This document shows positions 46,601 to 58,036 of a stretch of DNA of 64,000 nt, piece after piece. Each line of letters opens with the position of its first letter. Within the stretch, counting starts at the first letter, position 1. The position numbers and the translations under genes were made by a program. The notes under the pieces are model-generated. The model saw only the letters and a program-made list of their open reading frames with translations. It was not told the origin of the DNA and made no database searches. Source of the DNA: Sepioteuthis lessoniana (Eukaryota; Mollusca; Cephalopoda; Myopsida; Loliginidae); NCBI GenBank assembly GCA_963585895.1, contig OY757904.1, forward strand, positions 84,714,336-84,778,335, written 5' to 3'.

Positions 46601-49431
46601 ACTTTAGGTATTGTTGAGGACTCTGTCAGTGATTACGACAGAGATAAAATAGTTTCTTTCCGCAATTCTATCTCGTACAAAGATAAATTCTATTATGTCA
46701 ATTTGCCCTGGAATGAGGACAAACTGCCTTCAGTCCCCTTTAACCATCAAGTAGCGTTAAGTGTGCTTGATTGTGTTGTTATCCATTTGAATAAACAGGG
46801 TTTGAATGGTATTACTATCACAAAATTCTTCTATTTTTGAGCCGCTTGGGTTATGTACACCAGTGACGGTTAAAGGGAGAATACTCCCCAGTGAAATTTG
46901 GAAGATGAGATTAAATTGGGATGAAAAAATTCCGTTAAATTTCCGACTCATTTGGAACAAGTTATATCAAGATCTGGTGAGTTTGGACTGTTTGAGGCTC
47001 AGAAGATTTGTTGTGGACCCCTCGACCTCTGCCTCTTTATCAGTATTTTGTGATGATTCACAAAGGTTTGCGGCCTATATCTTCCAGCGTGGGTCTGCAA
47101 GTTTAGTATTTTCCAAGGCTAAAGTAGCCCCCTTGATAAAGAAAACCTTGCCTACTCTTGAATAATTGTCTGTTTTCCTCGCTATAAAATGTATTTCCAA
47201 CATTTTAAGAGTTTTTCCACCGGAAACTATGGAAAGGATTATTGTGGCTGTAGACGCACAAATTGTTTTGTCACGGATTTTGTCTGAAAATATTAAGACA
47301 AAATGCTCGTTTACGCGGAATCGTTTAAAGGACATTCGAGAAAGAATTGGAAAATTGCATGATCTGGGATTTGATTTGATGTTCAAATATGTAAATACCA
47401 CTGATAATCCGGTAGATCTAATCACAAGGAGAATTACTTTGGACAAGTTTAGGTCTGAATTGTAGTTCTGGTTAACTTGGTCCAAGTGGTTAATTAGTGA
47501 AGACATTGATTAGCACCCCACCACCAGTGGTTTAAATTGTTTGAGTCCTGATTGTCAAATGATGGTACTGACCAACACCATCACTAGTTCTCCCGTTGTT
47601 TAGGATGTTGTTCCTGTGATGAGGTTTGAGAGGTTTTCTTCCTGGGCAAAACTTATGAGAGAATTGTCATATGTATTTAGATTCACGTTGGCTCCGAAAA
47701 AGTCATTAGATGAGCCAAGGTTGTCTGCCAGAATCTATTTAATTAAGTTGGTACCGTCTTTATTTCTCCCGCCAATCCTGTGGTCCCCCGTCTGGTTGCA
47801 AATTTGGATCTCTTTCTAAATGATGGAGGATTAGTCAGATCTAGGGAAAGGATTGGTAAATCCAGTCTGTATCTTCAAGATATTTCATATCCTATTTTGT
47901 TACCTCGATACTCCCATACCACTGACCTCATTATTATGGTCTGTCATCTCAAGTACAAGCATCTAGGTATTGCAGCTACCCGTAGTAAGCTCCGTTTATC
48001 TGGTTTTGGGATAAATAAAGCCAGACAGGCAATTAAGTCTGTTATTTCTTCCTGTAGCCTCTGCAAAAGGTACAATGCTATATATTTTAAGTACCCCAAG
48101 GTTACAAATCTACAAAAACACAGGGTCAATTTTGTCTAACCTTTTTATCATACGGGCATAGACTTCACTGATCATTTGTGGATTCAGGAAGGTGAAGAAA
48201 TGAAGATGTATATATTAATCTTCACTTGTTTTAATGTAAGAGCCATTTAGAATTGGTGAATGATATGTCCACCCATTTGGCAGTTCTTGCTATGGTTAGA
48301 TTTTTAAATATATATGGGGAGCCTTCCCATATATACCCAGATGGTGCTCGATCCTTTGTAGCTGTGTGCAATTTGATCCAGCAAGTGCATATAGCAGATG
48401 AATTCGAGAAAAAATTTAGCTCTTTCAGCATTAAACATTTGACTATACCTCAGTATTCAGCTTGGTTTGGAAGTGTGTAGAAGTGTCTTTTAAAAATGGT
48501 AAAATGCTGCCTTTATAAGTTAGTGGGGAGACAAAAATTGTGTTATTTTGAACGACTCTCAGTTTTATCTGATATACAAAATACAGTTAACTCTCGTCCC
48601 CTCACTTACCCGTATTCTGGCTATGCAGCTTTGGATGTCATATCCCCAAATACATTTATCTGCCCTCGCTATAGAAGCGCTGTTTTTATAAATTCAGGTC
48701 AGAGTTTTTTCGAAGGGACTCCTCCTTTCAGGTGTAATCTTTTGAATTATTTGGAGCGTAGGGATCTCTTTCTACAGAGATGTAGGAATTTGTGGCATGA
48801 AGAATAACTCCCAGGGTTCAAGGAGTTGACTTGTGTTTTATATCAGTCTGATTTTGATAATGTCATTAGGGTGGACGATGTTGTGGTCTTTAAGAATCCA
48901 GCCAAATATCGTCCTTATTGGTCGCTGGGCAGTTAACCCGGGAGATGACACATATATAAAATCTGCCTTGAAGTCCGACGGTACTGCTCTGGAGCATTCA
49001 TTGAAGCATGTCTTTCCTTTGAAGTTATTTATTACTCATTTGCATCAGAGTTCTGAGCCTCTCGAAGAGCTTTCTGATTCTGAGAATATTTCTGGAATTC
49101 CTGCAGACGCTGTTGTTGGGACCTCAGGGTCTATGCTTATTTGTAGATCTTGTAGAACTCCTAAAAGAGTTAGTGATCGTAATGAAGATTACTTGTGATA
49201 CTAGGGAAACACGTACCATAGAGTTTATATACTGTGTTCCTTTGATCTTGATTCTGAGTTGCGTTGTCTTCTGCCTTTTTATTCTGACAATTAAGAATTG
49301 TGAGAATGGTAACCGGAGGCCCAAGTTTCCTATGTAAGAATGAAATGGGAGATGATAGGTATTATTTAGTAGATATTCTCTTTCTCTGTAAAAATTAATG
49401 TCAAAGAAATTTTTTTCTCTTGTCGGAAGAG

Positions 49432-50446
49432 TGTGGAAATTCTATCGGTAAATGGGTTTATTGAATGGTCATTCGGGGCCTATTTTGATTCTTTTTATTG
49501 CTGGTTAGCTTTTGTGTTCGGTGAAAATATGTGTGTCGCAGAGGAGCTTTAATATGATTGGCTGGAGTCTCTGGAAGTGGGTGTTGCCACTGGTTTTATC
49601 CACTGAAATCAACAGTAATTAATTGAAAACAGAAGGCCTTAGAATTAGGCCGCGTTTTTACTTCGCAACTCAAATGGAGTTGAGTAAACAGAATGAAGTC
49701 CACTTTATAGATTTAGTGTTTCTTTCAGAATACCAGAAGGGAATTCATAGTTAGCACAAGCTAAAAGAAAGAAAGAAAGAAAGGAACAGAAGAAAGTCAG
49801 TTTTTACCGCACAAGCTAAAAAGAAGAGAAAAAAAGGAAGAAACCGAAAAAAGTAGGTTTCTACAACATAAATTTATATTTTAGAGGAACTTTTCCTCTA
49901 AGAAAAAGAAGTAACGACTTCAGTCGACTCCAACAACTTCACAAGTCTCAGACGCAATTTTCTACTCTATGGAGAGAAAAGATGACCCACAAAGAAAAAA
50001 GAAAAGAAAAGAAAAGAAAACGAACATTATCATTAACTTTGCCTCGCAGAAGAAAGAAAGATCGAGAGTGGCTTTTTATCAAAGAAAAAAAGGATATTTT
50101 TAGGGACTTAATCTCTAATAAAAAAAAGAAGATAAATACAGGAGTAAACCCTTGTTTAACTGGAGGGAAGAAATAGAGACTTCTTTCCCTGTTTTGTGAG
50201 TGTGTCAGTGGGTGAAAGATTTTTTATAATTTTGTACTTCCTTTTTGTATTTGTGAGTTATTTGCATAGGGACACATATGCAAGTAGCTGGAGTGACCTT
50301 CCTTTTGTCATAATAAACTACTTTGAATTTTAAACAAGGAGCTCTTTCCCCCTTATTTTATTTTATTTTATTTTCGCGTTCATATTTTTTGTAATATTAT
50401 AATTGTTACTAGTGTCCAATTTTGTTGATAAAATAAAATTGCGATA
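49432..50446 (+). repeat. 3' LTR of BEL/Pao fossil
   Basis: Starts TGTGGAAATTCTATCGGTAA and ends at AAAATTGCGATA. Shares with the 5' LTR the landmarks GAGTGGCTTTTTAT, CCCTTGTTTAACTGGAGGG and CATAATAAACTACTTTG. Confidence 0.78.
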
Positions 50447-51185
50447 ATACTCCGAGAACAATAACATAAAGATATATCATTTTAATCTATTTTGAAACTC
50501 TATAAATAATTTTTGAACAAGAATTTGACTTCAAATCTATTAATATGGTTTGACACCATTAGTTGGGTGTAGAGATTAGCTGCTTTTGACTTCAGGATAA
50601 CTTTTCTGATGAGTGATAGGAGGCGACACAACAGTTATAACGATACAATCAAATACTTAAGAAAAAGGAGTGAAAATCTTTCTCATGACACAGGAGCTTA
50701 GCGTATTTTTTGTTTTGTAGACGTCCGCCTTCAGGAGATCATTTGATAAAATTACAATAATGCTTTACGTTGTCAAATAACAACAAAGACTTGACATAAC
50801 AAAGAAATAACCAAAGGACACTTTACCAAGTATGCATATTTATTACAGTTACACTTTCAAATACACACATTCTTTTTTGTACCTGCGTTCCCGTGTGATT
50901 GTATCAATAAGTAGGTAAAGTTGGCGACCATAGTCGATGTGAAGAAGATATTAACCAATTCTCTACAAAATGATAACCCCAAAGTTTTGAGGAATAATAA
51001 GATGGTGACATCCGATGTTTGAGAATAAAAATGCAACCTTTTGACGATGGAACAAGCTTACAACTATTATAAATCTCTTATTATGCCTCAACGCACGTTA
51101 AGTAAAATACAGAGCCATCTGCTGTTTCTAACACACCACAAATGGCCATACCGAAACAATTGGCTATATATCTCTTTAAAACTTT

Positions 51186-51256
51186 CGCTTCGCACTCACA
51201 GATCCTCACAAAGAGAACTTTAATGCCTCTTCACTTGTGACAACTGACATGCTGAC
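51186..51256 (+). repeat. Dispersed repeat, copy 1
   Basis: Roughly 80% identical by eye to 53536-53606 in the same orientation, sharing CTCACAGATCC, CACAAA.AGAACTTTAAT and GACAT at the same spacing. Family unknown. The two copies flank the block at 51850-53170. Confidence 0.5.
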
Positions 51257-51400
51257 ATCTCACTTTCTTTACAACTAGTAGATCTCAACTTTCCAAGGAT
51301 TATCGTGACCGCAACAAAAATAAGAAAGTACTAAGCAAGGAATATACGTGTAATGATCTATTATATTTCTGCATTTTTACGTGCTGATCTGGTTCGTATA

Positions 51401-51406
51401 ATAATG

Positions 51407-51448
<42 letters not shown>

Positions 51449-51449
51449 T
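51401..51449. repeat. (ATA)n microsatellite
   Basis: Near-perfect run of ATA/AAT triplets, about 49 nt, with one GAT variant at its left side. Confidence 0.95.
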
Positions 51450-51592
51450 CGGTAGCTACAACAAATCAGCAATTACATTTGAAACTGTATCGAAGCATGA
51501 ATTATATGAAGCAGTAAGTACATTGGTTTATCGTAGCCGCCCTGGCTACTCAAACCTAAAACCCTCGCTGAAAGAAAACTCTGAGTTACCCA

Positions 51593-51617
51593 TGACGTCA
51601 GCTAACAACGACGTCAT
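51593..51617. promoter_or_regulatory. Paired CRE sites
   Basis: A full TGACGTCA at 51593-51600 and a second near-full site GACGTCAT at 51610-51617, separated by nine bases. Adjacent sequence is less AT-rich than average. It looks like a cis-regulatory patch, but no transcript start or gene can be tied to it. Confidence 0.35.
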
Positions 51618-51849
51618 ACCTACGTTTACGTGTGAATTTCTGTTGACAACACACAAACTATTAATAAATAAATTCTGCCGCTCGTTTGAAAACAGCTCTT
51701 AACCACAGGATAAGATACATCGTATTTAAAAGCACTTCTTCAAAGTACAACGAGATATCTCATTATTACCTATATTCAAAAGATACGCGATAACACAGAA
51801 TTCCCTTCGCTCAAACCATAAAAGAAGTAACCAGTTACTTCTATATAAA

Positions 51850-53170
51850 TATAGCAGTCAGTGACCAACACAGGCGTCGCCAGACTTTTCTATGGCCCTG
51901 TATGGCATTTGTGTTGAATGGAGTTCAAAGTCAATGATTAGTTCCTGGCCAAATGGCTCCCAGATTTAGCTGGGCCACCCGCAGGTGGGCAGTGATGTCA
52001 TTGACAGCACAGCATAGCACTATGAACTATGAGCAGGAATACGTGCCGGACTAACGTAACATCTAGTGAGCCCAAGTCTGGCAGGGTCATCTGGCTCACA
52101 TTGCACTAAGCCGATGGCAAGCATAAGTCAAGCAGGGCACGAGTCTCGGCTCCTGTCCGACCTCCCCCTTCCCCCAGTATGAAAAAGACCTTGTTTCAAG
52201 TCCTGTCCAATGGGAGACAGAAACATATACCGTCGAACCACCTGGCATGCGTGCTCGGAGGGAGGTATCTATGCCTCTCCCAGCGACTAATGAGGGATCA
52301 GTGCCTCTGCCACTAGCCATCAGCCATCAACTGACGTGGAATCCAACCTATCACAGCCACAGACCCAGCACAGCCGATGCCAGTTTTCAACCAATTACCG
52401 AAACCTTCTCAAAACAGCTCTTTTTAAAACTAATTCCGGAAAGTATTTTGAGGATCACTTCTAGTCTCCTGACTATACTCCTAGCAGATACCACGAGACA
52501 GCCACGCAGCAGCCAGCCAGAATGCAGCAAAACATGTAGTACCGCTTCTAGCAGCACCAAGCAGCAGTTCTTGTTTCACCAAGCTGCAGACCCTAGCATC
52601 ACCAAGCAGCAGGCACTTGCATCACCAAGCAGAAGTCACCTGGATCACCGAGAAGACACCGGCATCTTTCGTTGCAGCAGATCAGATCATACAAGGGTAT
52701 CTTAGTCCACGGGCGGCAACACTGCTTGGACTAACATCAGCATTCCGAGGCCACATCGACATACCTCCGATTTACCAAAGACTGAATAAACCGGGACATC
52801 GATCATCCAGCCTCTACAAAATATGCGTCCACATCTTCGCCCGTCTCCAGCTACGTCTACCACCGGATCATACAGCTTCACCTATGATCGGCACCAAGCA
52901 TTGCGGCCATCCTGATTTTCTGAACGCGCTGTCGCCAAGAACTTATAGCCGAATCTACGACATTCTACAATACCGACTTTCAACTCTGCATAGACTACAT
53001 TATACAGCAACAGTGTTCCTACACCTATACACACCTTCCATGTACGATTCGCTCAATAAAGACCAGACATTTACACTTACCCACGTGTCCTTGTCATTTG
53101 TCTAGTCCTCTGTCAATCACTTCAAATATAAAAACGTTTGTGGGATCGACACATTTATCGGTCTCACAAC
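51850..53170 (+). repeat. Unclassified retroelement-like block (possible solo LTR)
   Basis: Much less AT-rich than its neighbours, with a CAG/CTT-rich stretch (CACCAAGCAGCAG motifs at 52556-52620). AATAAA at 53055 is followed by GGGATCGACACATTTATCGG and CTCACAACA, which look like an LTR right end. Two open frames (52247-52705 and 52617-53105) are Ser/Thr/Gln/His-rich with no recognised domain, and they overlap. I read it as a long LTR or leader of a retroelement rather than a host gene. Confidence 0.35.
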
Positions 53171-53535
53171 AGGTTTGAATGGACCCTCACCTCGTTAGCC
53201 ATTCGGCTGAGTGGTACCACATATGTCTTGTATGCGTCTATTATCACAGTTGTGGCATGGCAATTTTTTTGATGTTTTTCTAAAGTAGCAAGTTTTTTCC
53301 CGTCTCGTAGGTCCGTATTCACTATTTCTTGTAATGTGCTTTTAGTTACATTTTTTAGATTTTTGCGTGATATTTATAGTTTCTGATTCTTTCTTACTTC
53401 TAAAATGTGTTAAATATATTGCATTTTATGTTTATTTCACCACCACTAAACTTGATATCGAATATTGACGGACTGCAACTGCTATTTCACTAACAGCATT
53501 CGGTTCCAATGACCCATGCGTTCTTAATCCTTTTC

Positions 53536-53606
53536 GAATCGCTCTCACAGATCCACACAAAAAGAACTTTAATTCATTTTTACAAGTGATAAACCGACAT
53601 ATTTAA
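53536..53606 (+). repeat. Dispersed repeat, copy 2
   Basis: Partner of 51186-51256; see that entry for the shared words. Lies just right of the retroelement-like block. Confidence 0.5.
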
Positions 53607-53744
53607 TATTTCGATACGTATACCCATTGACATATGCAAATAATGCATGTCATAATTCGTAGTTGTCTCCTTTCTAACTCAACATTTCTTCAATAGCAGT
53701 ATATATATGTTTTTAATTATAAAAAACTTAAATTTTTGAGGCGC

Positions 53745-54040
53745 CTCGCGTAGTGTAAACGATTTACGAACTAAGCTTGCAGCAGTACTCCACAAAGCAA
53801 CTGCTGTACGGCCACTTGCCCCACGAGGTGGGAAGCAAGTGGCCGTACGACAGCCATCCAAGTAAGACGAACAAGATACGCTGGACACTGCTGGAGAAGT
53901 AAGGACAAACTCATAAGCGACGTTTACTGATGGACTCCGACACTAGTGAAAGCTGACCAACATTATGTGGATACTGAATGCAGTCTAGAGGACCAGCCTG
54001 AAGTAATTGATTATAGGGACGGAGAGAGAGAGAGAAAGGG
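53745..54040 (+). pseudogene. Non-LTR retrotransposon 3' fragment, second copy
   Basis: Same family as 23355-23705: the words GACACTGCTGGAGAAGTA and GACAAACTCATAAGCGACG correspond to the LINE's GHCWRSRD-LISD segment, followed by traces of TECSLEDQPE. Frame changes are frequent. It carries a local inverted duplication (53806-53848) absent from the other copy. Confidence 0.55.
53806..53848. repeat. Hairpin with 14-bp perfect arms
   Basis: GTACGGCCACTTGC pairs with GCAAGTGGCCGTAC. The 15-nt loop itself contains CCCAC/GTGGG, giving an almost continuous stem. It lies inside the LINE fragment, where the related copy at 23.4 kb has ordinary coding sequence. Confidence 0.9.
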
Positions 54041-54149
54041 GGGGACTTCATGTTATCAGTACGGTTTCATGATGATGATTCTTACTTGATACCACATTCT
54101 TTTAACTTTCTGCTGAACCCAGCTAAAAGATAACATATAATAATAATAA

Positions 54150-55080
54150 TAACAATAGAGGAGGAATAGGATTCGCCAGCATTCAAGATAGCGTCGATGC
54201 ATCGATACATCGACTAGAAGACGACATAAAAAAGCGTGGTGGAAGACTGATTAAAGGCACCAGAAACAATACAGACAACGCTAGCATCAACAAAACAAAA
54301 ATAACCAGAAAACAAAAAGGGAAAGAAAATTCACTGTATTTAGATTTCAAGCAACAAACAAGCGAAATTTCACACGAGAAAACGTGGACATGGCTAAGAA
54401 AGGAAAACTTTAAGCAGCACAAAATAACGCCATAAGGACTATGTCTAAGCAAGAATAGATAAGACGCAACAAAATAGCTGATGTAGATTATGTGGTGACT
54501 AAGACGAAATGATCAATCACATAATTAGCAAATGCAATGAATTAGTGCAAAGTTAGTATAAGACTAGACACGATTGGGTGAGAATACTGATCCACTTGGA
54601 ATTGTGCTAGAAGTTTAAATTTAACCGTACGAACAAATGGTATATGCACAACCCAGAATCTGTCCTTGAAAATGAGACGCGAAAAATTCTTTCGGGCTAT
54701 CCAATCTCGGCCAGACGACCAGACCGATTGATTGTCAACGAAAAAAAGAGAGCCTGCCGAATAGGAAAATGAAGGAAAGCGAAAAGAGAGATTAGTACCT
54801 TGACCTTGCTAGAGAACTGAAAAACTATGGATCCTGAAAGTGACGGTGATACCAATTGTAATTGTCGTATTCGGTACAGTCACTAAAGGATTGGTACAGG
54901 GACTGGAACACTTGGAAATTAAAGGACGAGTGGAGACCATCCAAACAATAACATTGTTGAGATTTGTCAGAATACTAAGAAGAGTCCAGAAGACTTGAGA
55001 ATACTCGCTGTCACTCAGACTAGAGTGGAAAACAATCAGCTAACGCTGGCATAAAAAACTCTCAAGTGGGTAAAATAATC
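54150..55080 (+). pseudogene. R2-like (RLE-type) LINE, C-terminal fragment, copy 1
   Basis: Plus-strand traces of a LINE C-terminus: IQDSVDASIHRLEDDI, SHEKTWTWLRKENFKQ, then a CCHC knuckle CRLCGD.DEMINHIISKC (C-x2-C-x7-H-x4-C, from 54483). RRPD at about 54713 starts the PD-(x)-D pattern of the restriction-enzyme-like endonuclease. ESEKRD, YLDLAREL and VTVIPIVIV follow. CCHC plus PD-D after the RT is the architecture of R2/NeSL/Hero-type LINEs. It is internally shortened and has many stops and frame changes. No RT is present. Confidence 0.6.
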
Positions 55081-55084
55081 ATAA

Positions 55085-56590
55085 TGATAAAAAGGCCAGC
55101 GGTATGGTTCCGCTAAAGTGTATAATAAACTGTTTGGAAATGTACAAGATATCCCACAAAGTTATAAAGTTCATCATGTAAGCCATGAAAAAATGTAGAG
55201 TGGAATTGATCGCAGGAGGAAAAACTTTAACTGAGGAAGAAATCCAGAGAGGTTTCTTATACGCTTTCAATATTACTATTTATAAAAGCGATGATGCCAT
55301 TCAATTACATACTGGGGCTACAAATTTACTAAATCGCGAGAAAAGATCAACCACGTCATGTATACGGACAAGATCAATTTGTTTGCAAAAAAGGAAAAAG
55401 AATTGAAGACTCTAATGTAGACAATAAGGGTATACAGTCAAGATATAGGAATGGAATTTGGTATAGAAAAATGTGCCATGCTTATAATAAAAAGACAGTG
55501 AATGGAAGGAATAGAACTGCTAAATCAAGAAAGAATCAGAAAGGTACTCAGGACTATTCTTAAAATGGACAAACGGACCAGAGGACAAGAAAACTAATGA
55601 CGATGCATAAGATCCGAGGGATGACATTAATAGAATTAAGAAAAGGAGGAAGAAGAGTACTTGCCAGGATTGAAGATAGCGTCGATGCATCAATACAAAG
55701 ACACGAAGAATACATAAAAAAGAGCAAAGAAAGGCTTATTATTGCGACCAGAAACAGCAGACAGCATAATAATAAACAGAACAACGACTAGAAACCAAAA
55801 ATGGGAAGAAAACAACTTAAAATGATAAACAAGCGAAAAGACTTGGACATGGCTACAGAAAGGAAACAGAATCTATTCTAATTGCAGTTCAAAACAACGC
55901 CATACGAACCTAATAAAGCTAGATAAGACGCAATAGAATAGCAAGTGTAGGATGATAGAGACGAAACGATTAATCACATTATAAGCGAATGCCGCAAACT
56001 AGTACAAAAAGAATACAAAACTTGACATGACTGAGTGGGGAAGGCGATCCACAGGGAATTGTGCAAGAAATTTATATTTGACCATACTGACAGATGGTTT
56101 ATGCACAAAACAGAATCCGTCCTGGAGAATTAGACGCACAAAATTCTCTGGGATTTTGAGATAAAAACTGATCACCTAATCCCAGGTAAAAGATCAGACC
56201 TAGTAATACTAAACAAAAAAGGGAACCTGCCGGATAGTGGACTCTGCCATCCTAACCGACCACAAAGTAAAAATCAAAGAAAACGAAAAAGAGACAAATA
56301 CTTAGATCTTGCAAGAGAAATAAAAAGCTATGAAATATGAAAATGATGGTGATACCAATTGTAATTTGGTGCACTTGGAACAATCCCCAAAGGCTTTGTA
56401 AAAGGACTAGAGAAGTTGGAAATCGGAGGACGAACGAAGAACATCTAAACTGTAGCATAGTTGAGGTCGGCGAGAATACTGAGAAAATTCCTGGAGACTT
56501 GGTGAGACTTGCTGTCATTTATACTCTAGTGAAAGACCACCAGCGTTAGCTGGTGTGAAAAACTCGTAAGGAGTAATATAGTAAACGCTT
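55085..56590 (+). pseudogene. R2-like (RLE-type) LINE, C-terminal fragment, copy 2
   Basis: Same family and orientation as the preceding copy, but reaching further upstream into the reverse transcriptase: KKCRVELIAGGKTLTEEEIQ (from 55185) and a frame with MYTDKINLFAKKEKEL where the family has YMDD-type active-site residues. SQDIGMEFGIEKCAML follows. Then come IRGMTLIELRKGGRRVLARI and EDSVDASIQRHEEYIKKSKE (55606-55730), a knuckle remnant DDRDETINHIISEC (first Cys pair changed), KRSDLVILN (Pro lost from PD) and MMVIPIVIW. It ends in a short hairpin and GTGTGAAAAACTCG. Several stops and frame changes. Confidence 0.6.
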
Positions 56591-57635
56591 TATCTTAAAT
56601 TAAACTGTAGTCATACAAGATATAAACATTTTGTATTTTAAACCCCTTAATCGGAACCAAGCTGGTTTATAACATTTTAAAAGTATACCACCATTAAGGA
56701 AATGTTGAGTAAAGTCACACATTATTTGCGTATATTCCTCGCATTACTGAAGTGAGTACATTATTCACATACCCAAAAACAATTACATAATTTTCTCATT
56801 ATCAGCATTGAATATTGACTAAATATAACTAATTAAAATAGTTGAAACATCTTTTATTATGGAGCCTCTTAGGACAAAGCTTGTGTACAACAATATTAAA
56901 CATATATAATTTATTAAAGTTAAAATGCTTTAAAGGTTCAAATAATTTCTTGGTTATTTCGTCACAATGATCCGTATTTGATTTTGTGTGTGTACTGAAT
57001 AGAACAACAAAGAAAATTTCTGTTATTTCCGCGGTGATCTACAAAACATAATACAAGAAAACAATTATACATTCATAAGAGTAAGATTCAGATGTACATT
57101 TTTCTTTCAGTCATTTACTTTACTTGTTTATTGACCTGTTACATTTAAAAATCACGTCTGTGAGGAATAGAAAAAAAAAAAAAATTAAATTAAATTAAAA
57201 ATATTTTAATTTAAGAGACATTTCTTTCTGTTCCCTTCTAGCTTATCCCTGAAATAGCTCCGCTGCCTTGGTGGGGACGTTTATAGAGAATAGAAAAATA
57301 AAATTAGATTAGATTAAAAAATATATTTTCATTTTTTAATTTAATATTAATATTAAATTTTAAATATTTTAATATTAAAAATATTTTGATATTAAATTTT
57401 TTTTTAGTTATTTTGAATATTTCAATATTAAAAAACTGTAGAAACTCTCAGAAGCCCTTGACAGGAAGTATGGACAACGCACACGTAAAAAGAAAAGGAA
57501 CCGTCCTGGGTAAAGAAGGAATCTCTTTCTCTTTTCAGCAGCAGACGGCGAAGAGTAAACACCTCAATTTCCCTTGCTGCAAGAAGAAGGCCACGTGACC
57601 GTTTTAAAAGCAGTACGTTGGTTAACCTTTCACTA

Positions 57636-57662
57636 ATTTCGGCTGTATGTTACAGCCGAAAT
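57636..57662. repeat. Perfect hairpin, 12-bp arms, 3-nt loop
   Basis: ATTTCGGCTGTA, loop TGT, TACAGCCGAAAT. It stands out as a GC-containing palindrome in AT-rich DNA. No poly-T run or promoter context identifies it as an RNA gene. Confidence 0.9.
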
Positions 57663-57983
57663 ATAAAAAGTATCAAATGGACCTATCGAACTACGAACTA
57701 AAAACAGCGGATTTAGACTTATCTATTCAAAAGCGTCTAACACATTTTTAACGCCTTAAACACCAAATTTTGGATATATATACCCGGAAACGACTAACAC
57801 ATTTTAACACCTTGTCTGGGAGACGCAACCATTTCATTTGGATTCAGAAATAATTTCCTCGGAACTTTAATGTAATTGTTTAATAAAAAATGAAGCAAAT
57901 GATTGAAACTGACTCTTACCTCGAGAGTGAATGTAAGTAATACATTTTTATATATTTGCGTGAAGAATTAACAGACACTTTTG

Positions 57984-58036
57984 TTCAAATAAAAGGTGCT
58001 TATACAGATATTCTCAATAAGCGCCTTTTATTTGAA
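57984..58036. repeat. Hairpin, 20-bp arms with one mismatch
   Basis: TTCAAATAAAAGGTGCTTAT pairs with ATAAGCGCCTTTTATTTGAA across a 13-nt loop, 19 of 20 pairs matching. It could be a miniature inverted-repeat element relic or a folded RNA; sequence alone does not decide. Confidence 0.85.

Larger units (their letters stand above)
42519..50446 (+). mobile_element. BEL/Pao LTR retrotransposon fossil
   Basis: LTRs of about 1.0-1.1 kb at 42519-43614 and 49432-50446. Plus-strand parts in order are gag-like (about 44700-45330, including the alpha-helical region typical of BEL gag), a Cys/His-rich region (about 45650-45850), aspartic protease with LDSGSQSS (about 45980-46010), the Pao peptidase/RNase H-connection region (about 46830-47160), and integrase with an HHCC-like N-terminus and core (about 47900-48800). 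The C-terminal domain typical of BEL integrases follows (about 48830-48950). LDSGSQ and the Pao-type connection identify BEL/Pao. The reverse transcriptase core is poorly represented. Broken, with about ten or more breaks; LTR divergence by eye near 10% suggests considerable age. Confidence 0.75.
50447..51850. other. Spacer with microsatellite and CRE motifs
   Basis: No coding signal. Contents listed separately: a copy of a roughly 70-bp repeat at 51186, an (ATA)n microsatellite at 51401 and CRE sites at 51593 and 51610. Confidence 0.5.

Noticed and set aside
52247-53105. Two overlapping plus-strand frames of 152 and 162 aa as host genes
   Set aside because: Low-complexity Ser/Thr/Gln/His composition, no domain, no splice context, and LTR-like signals at the right side of the block.
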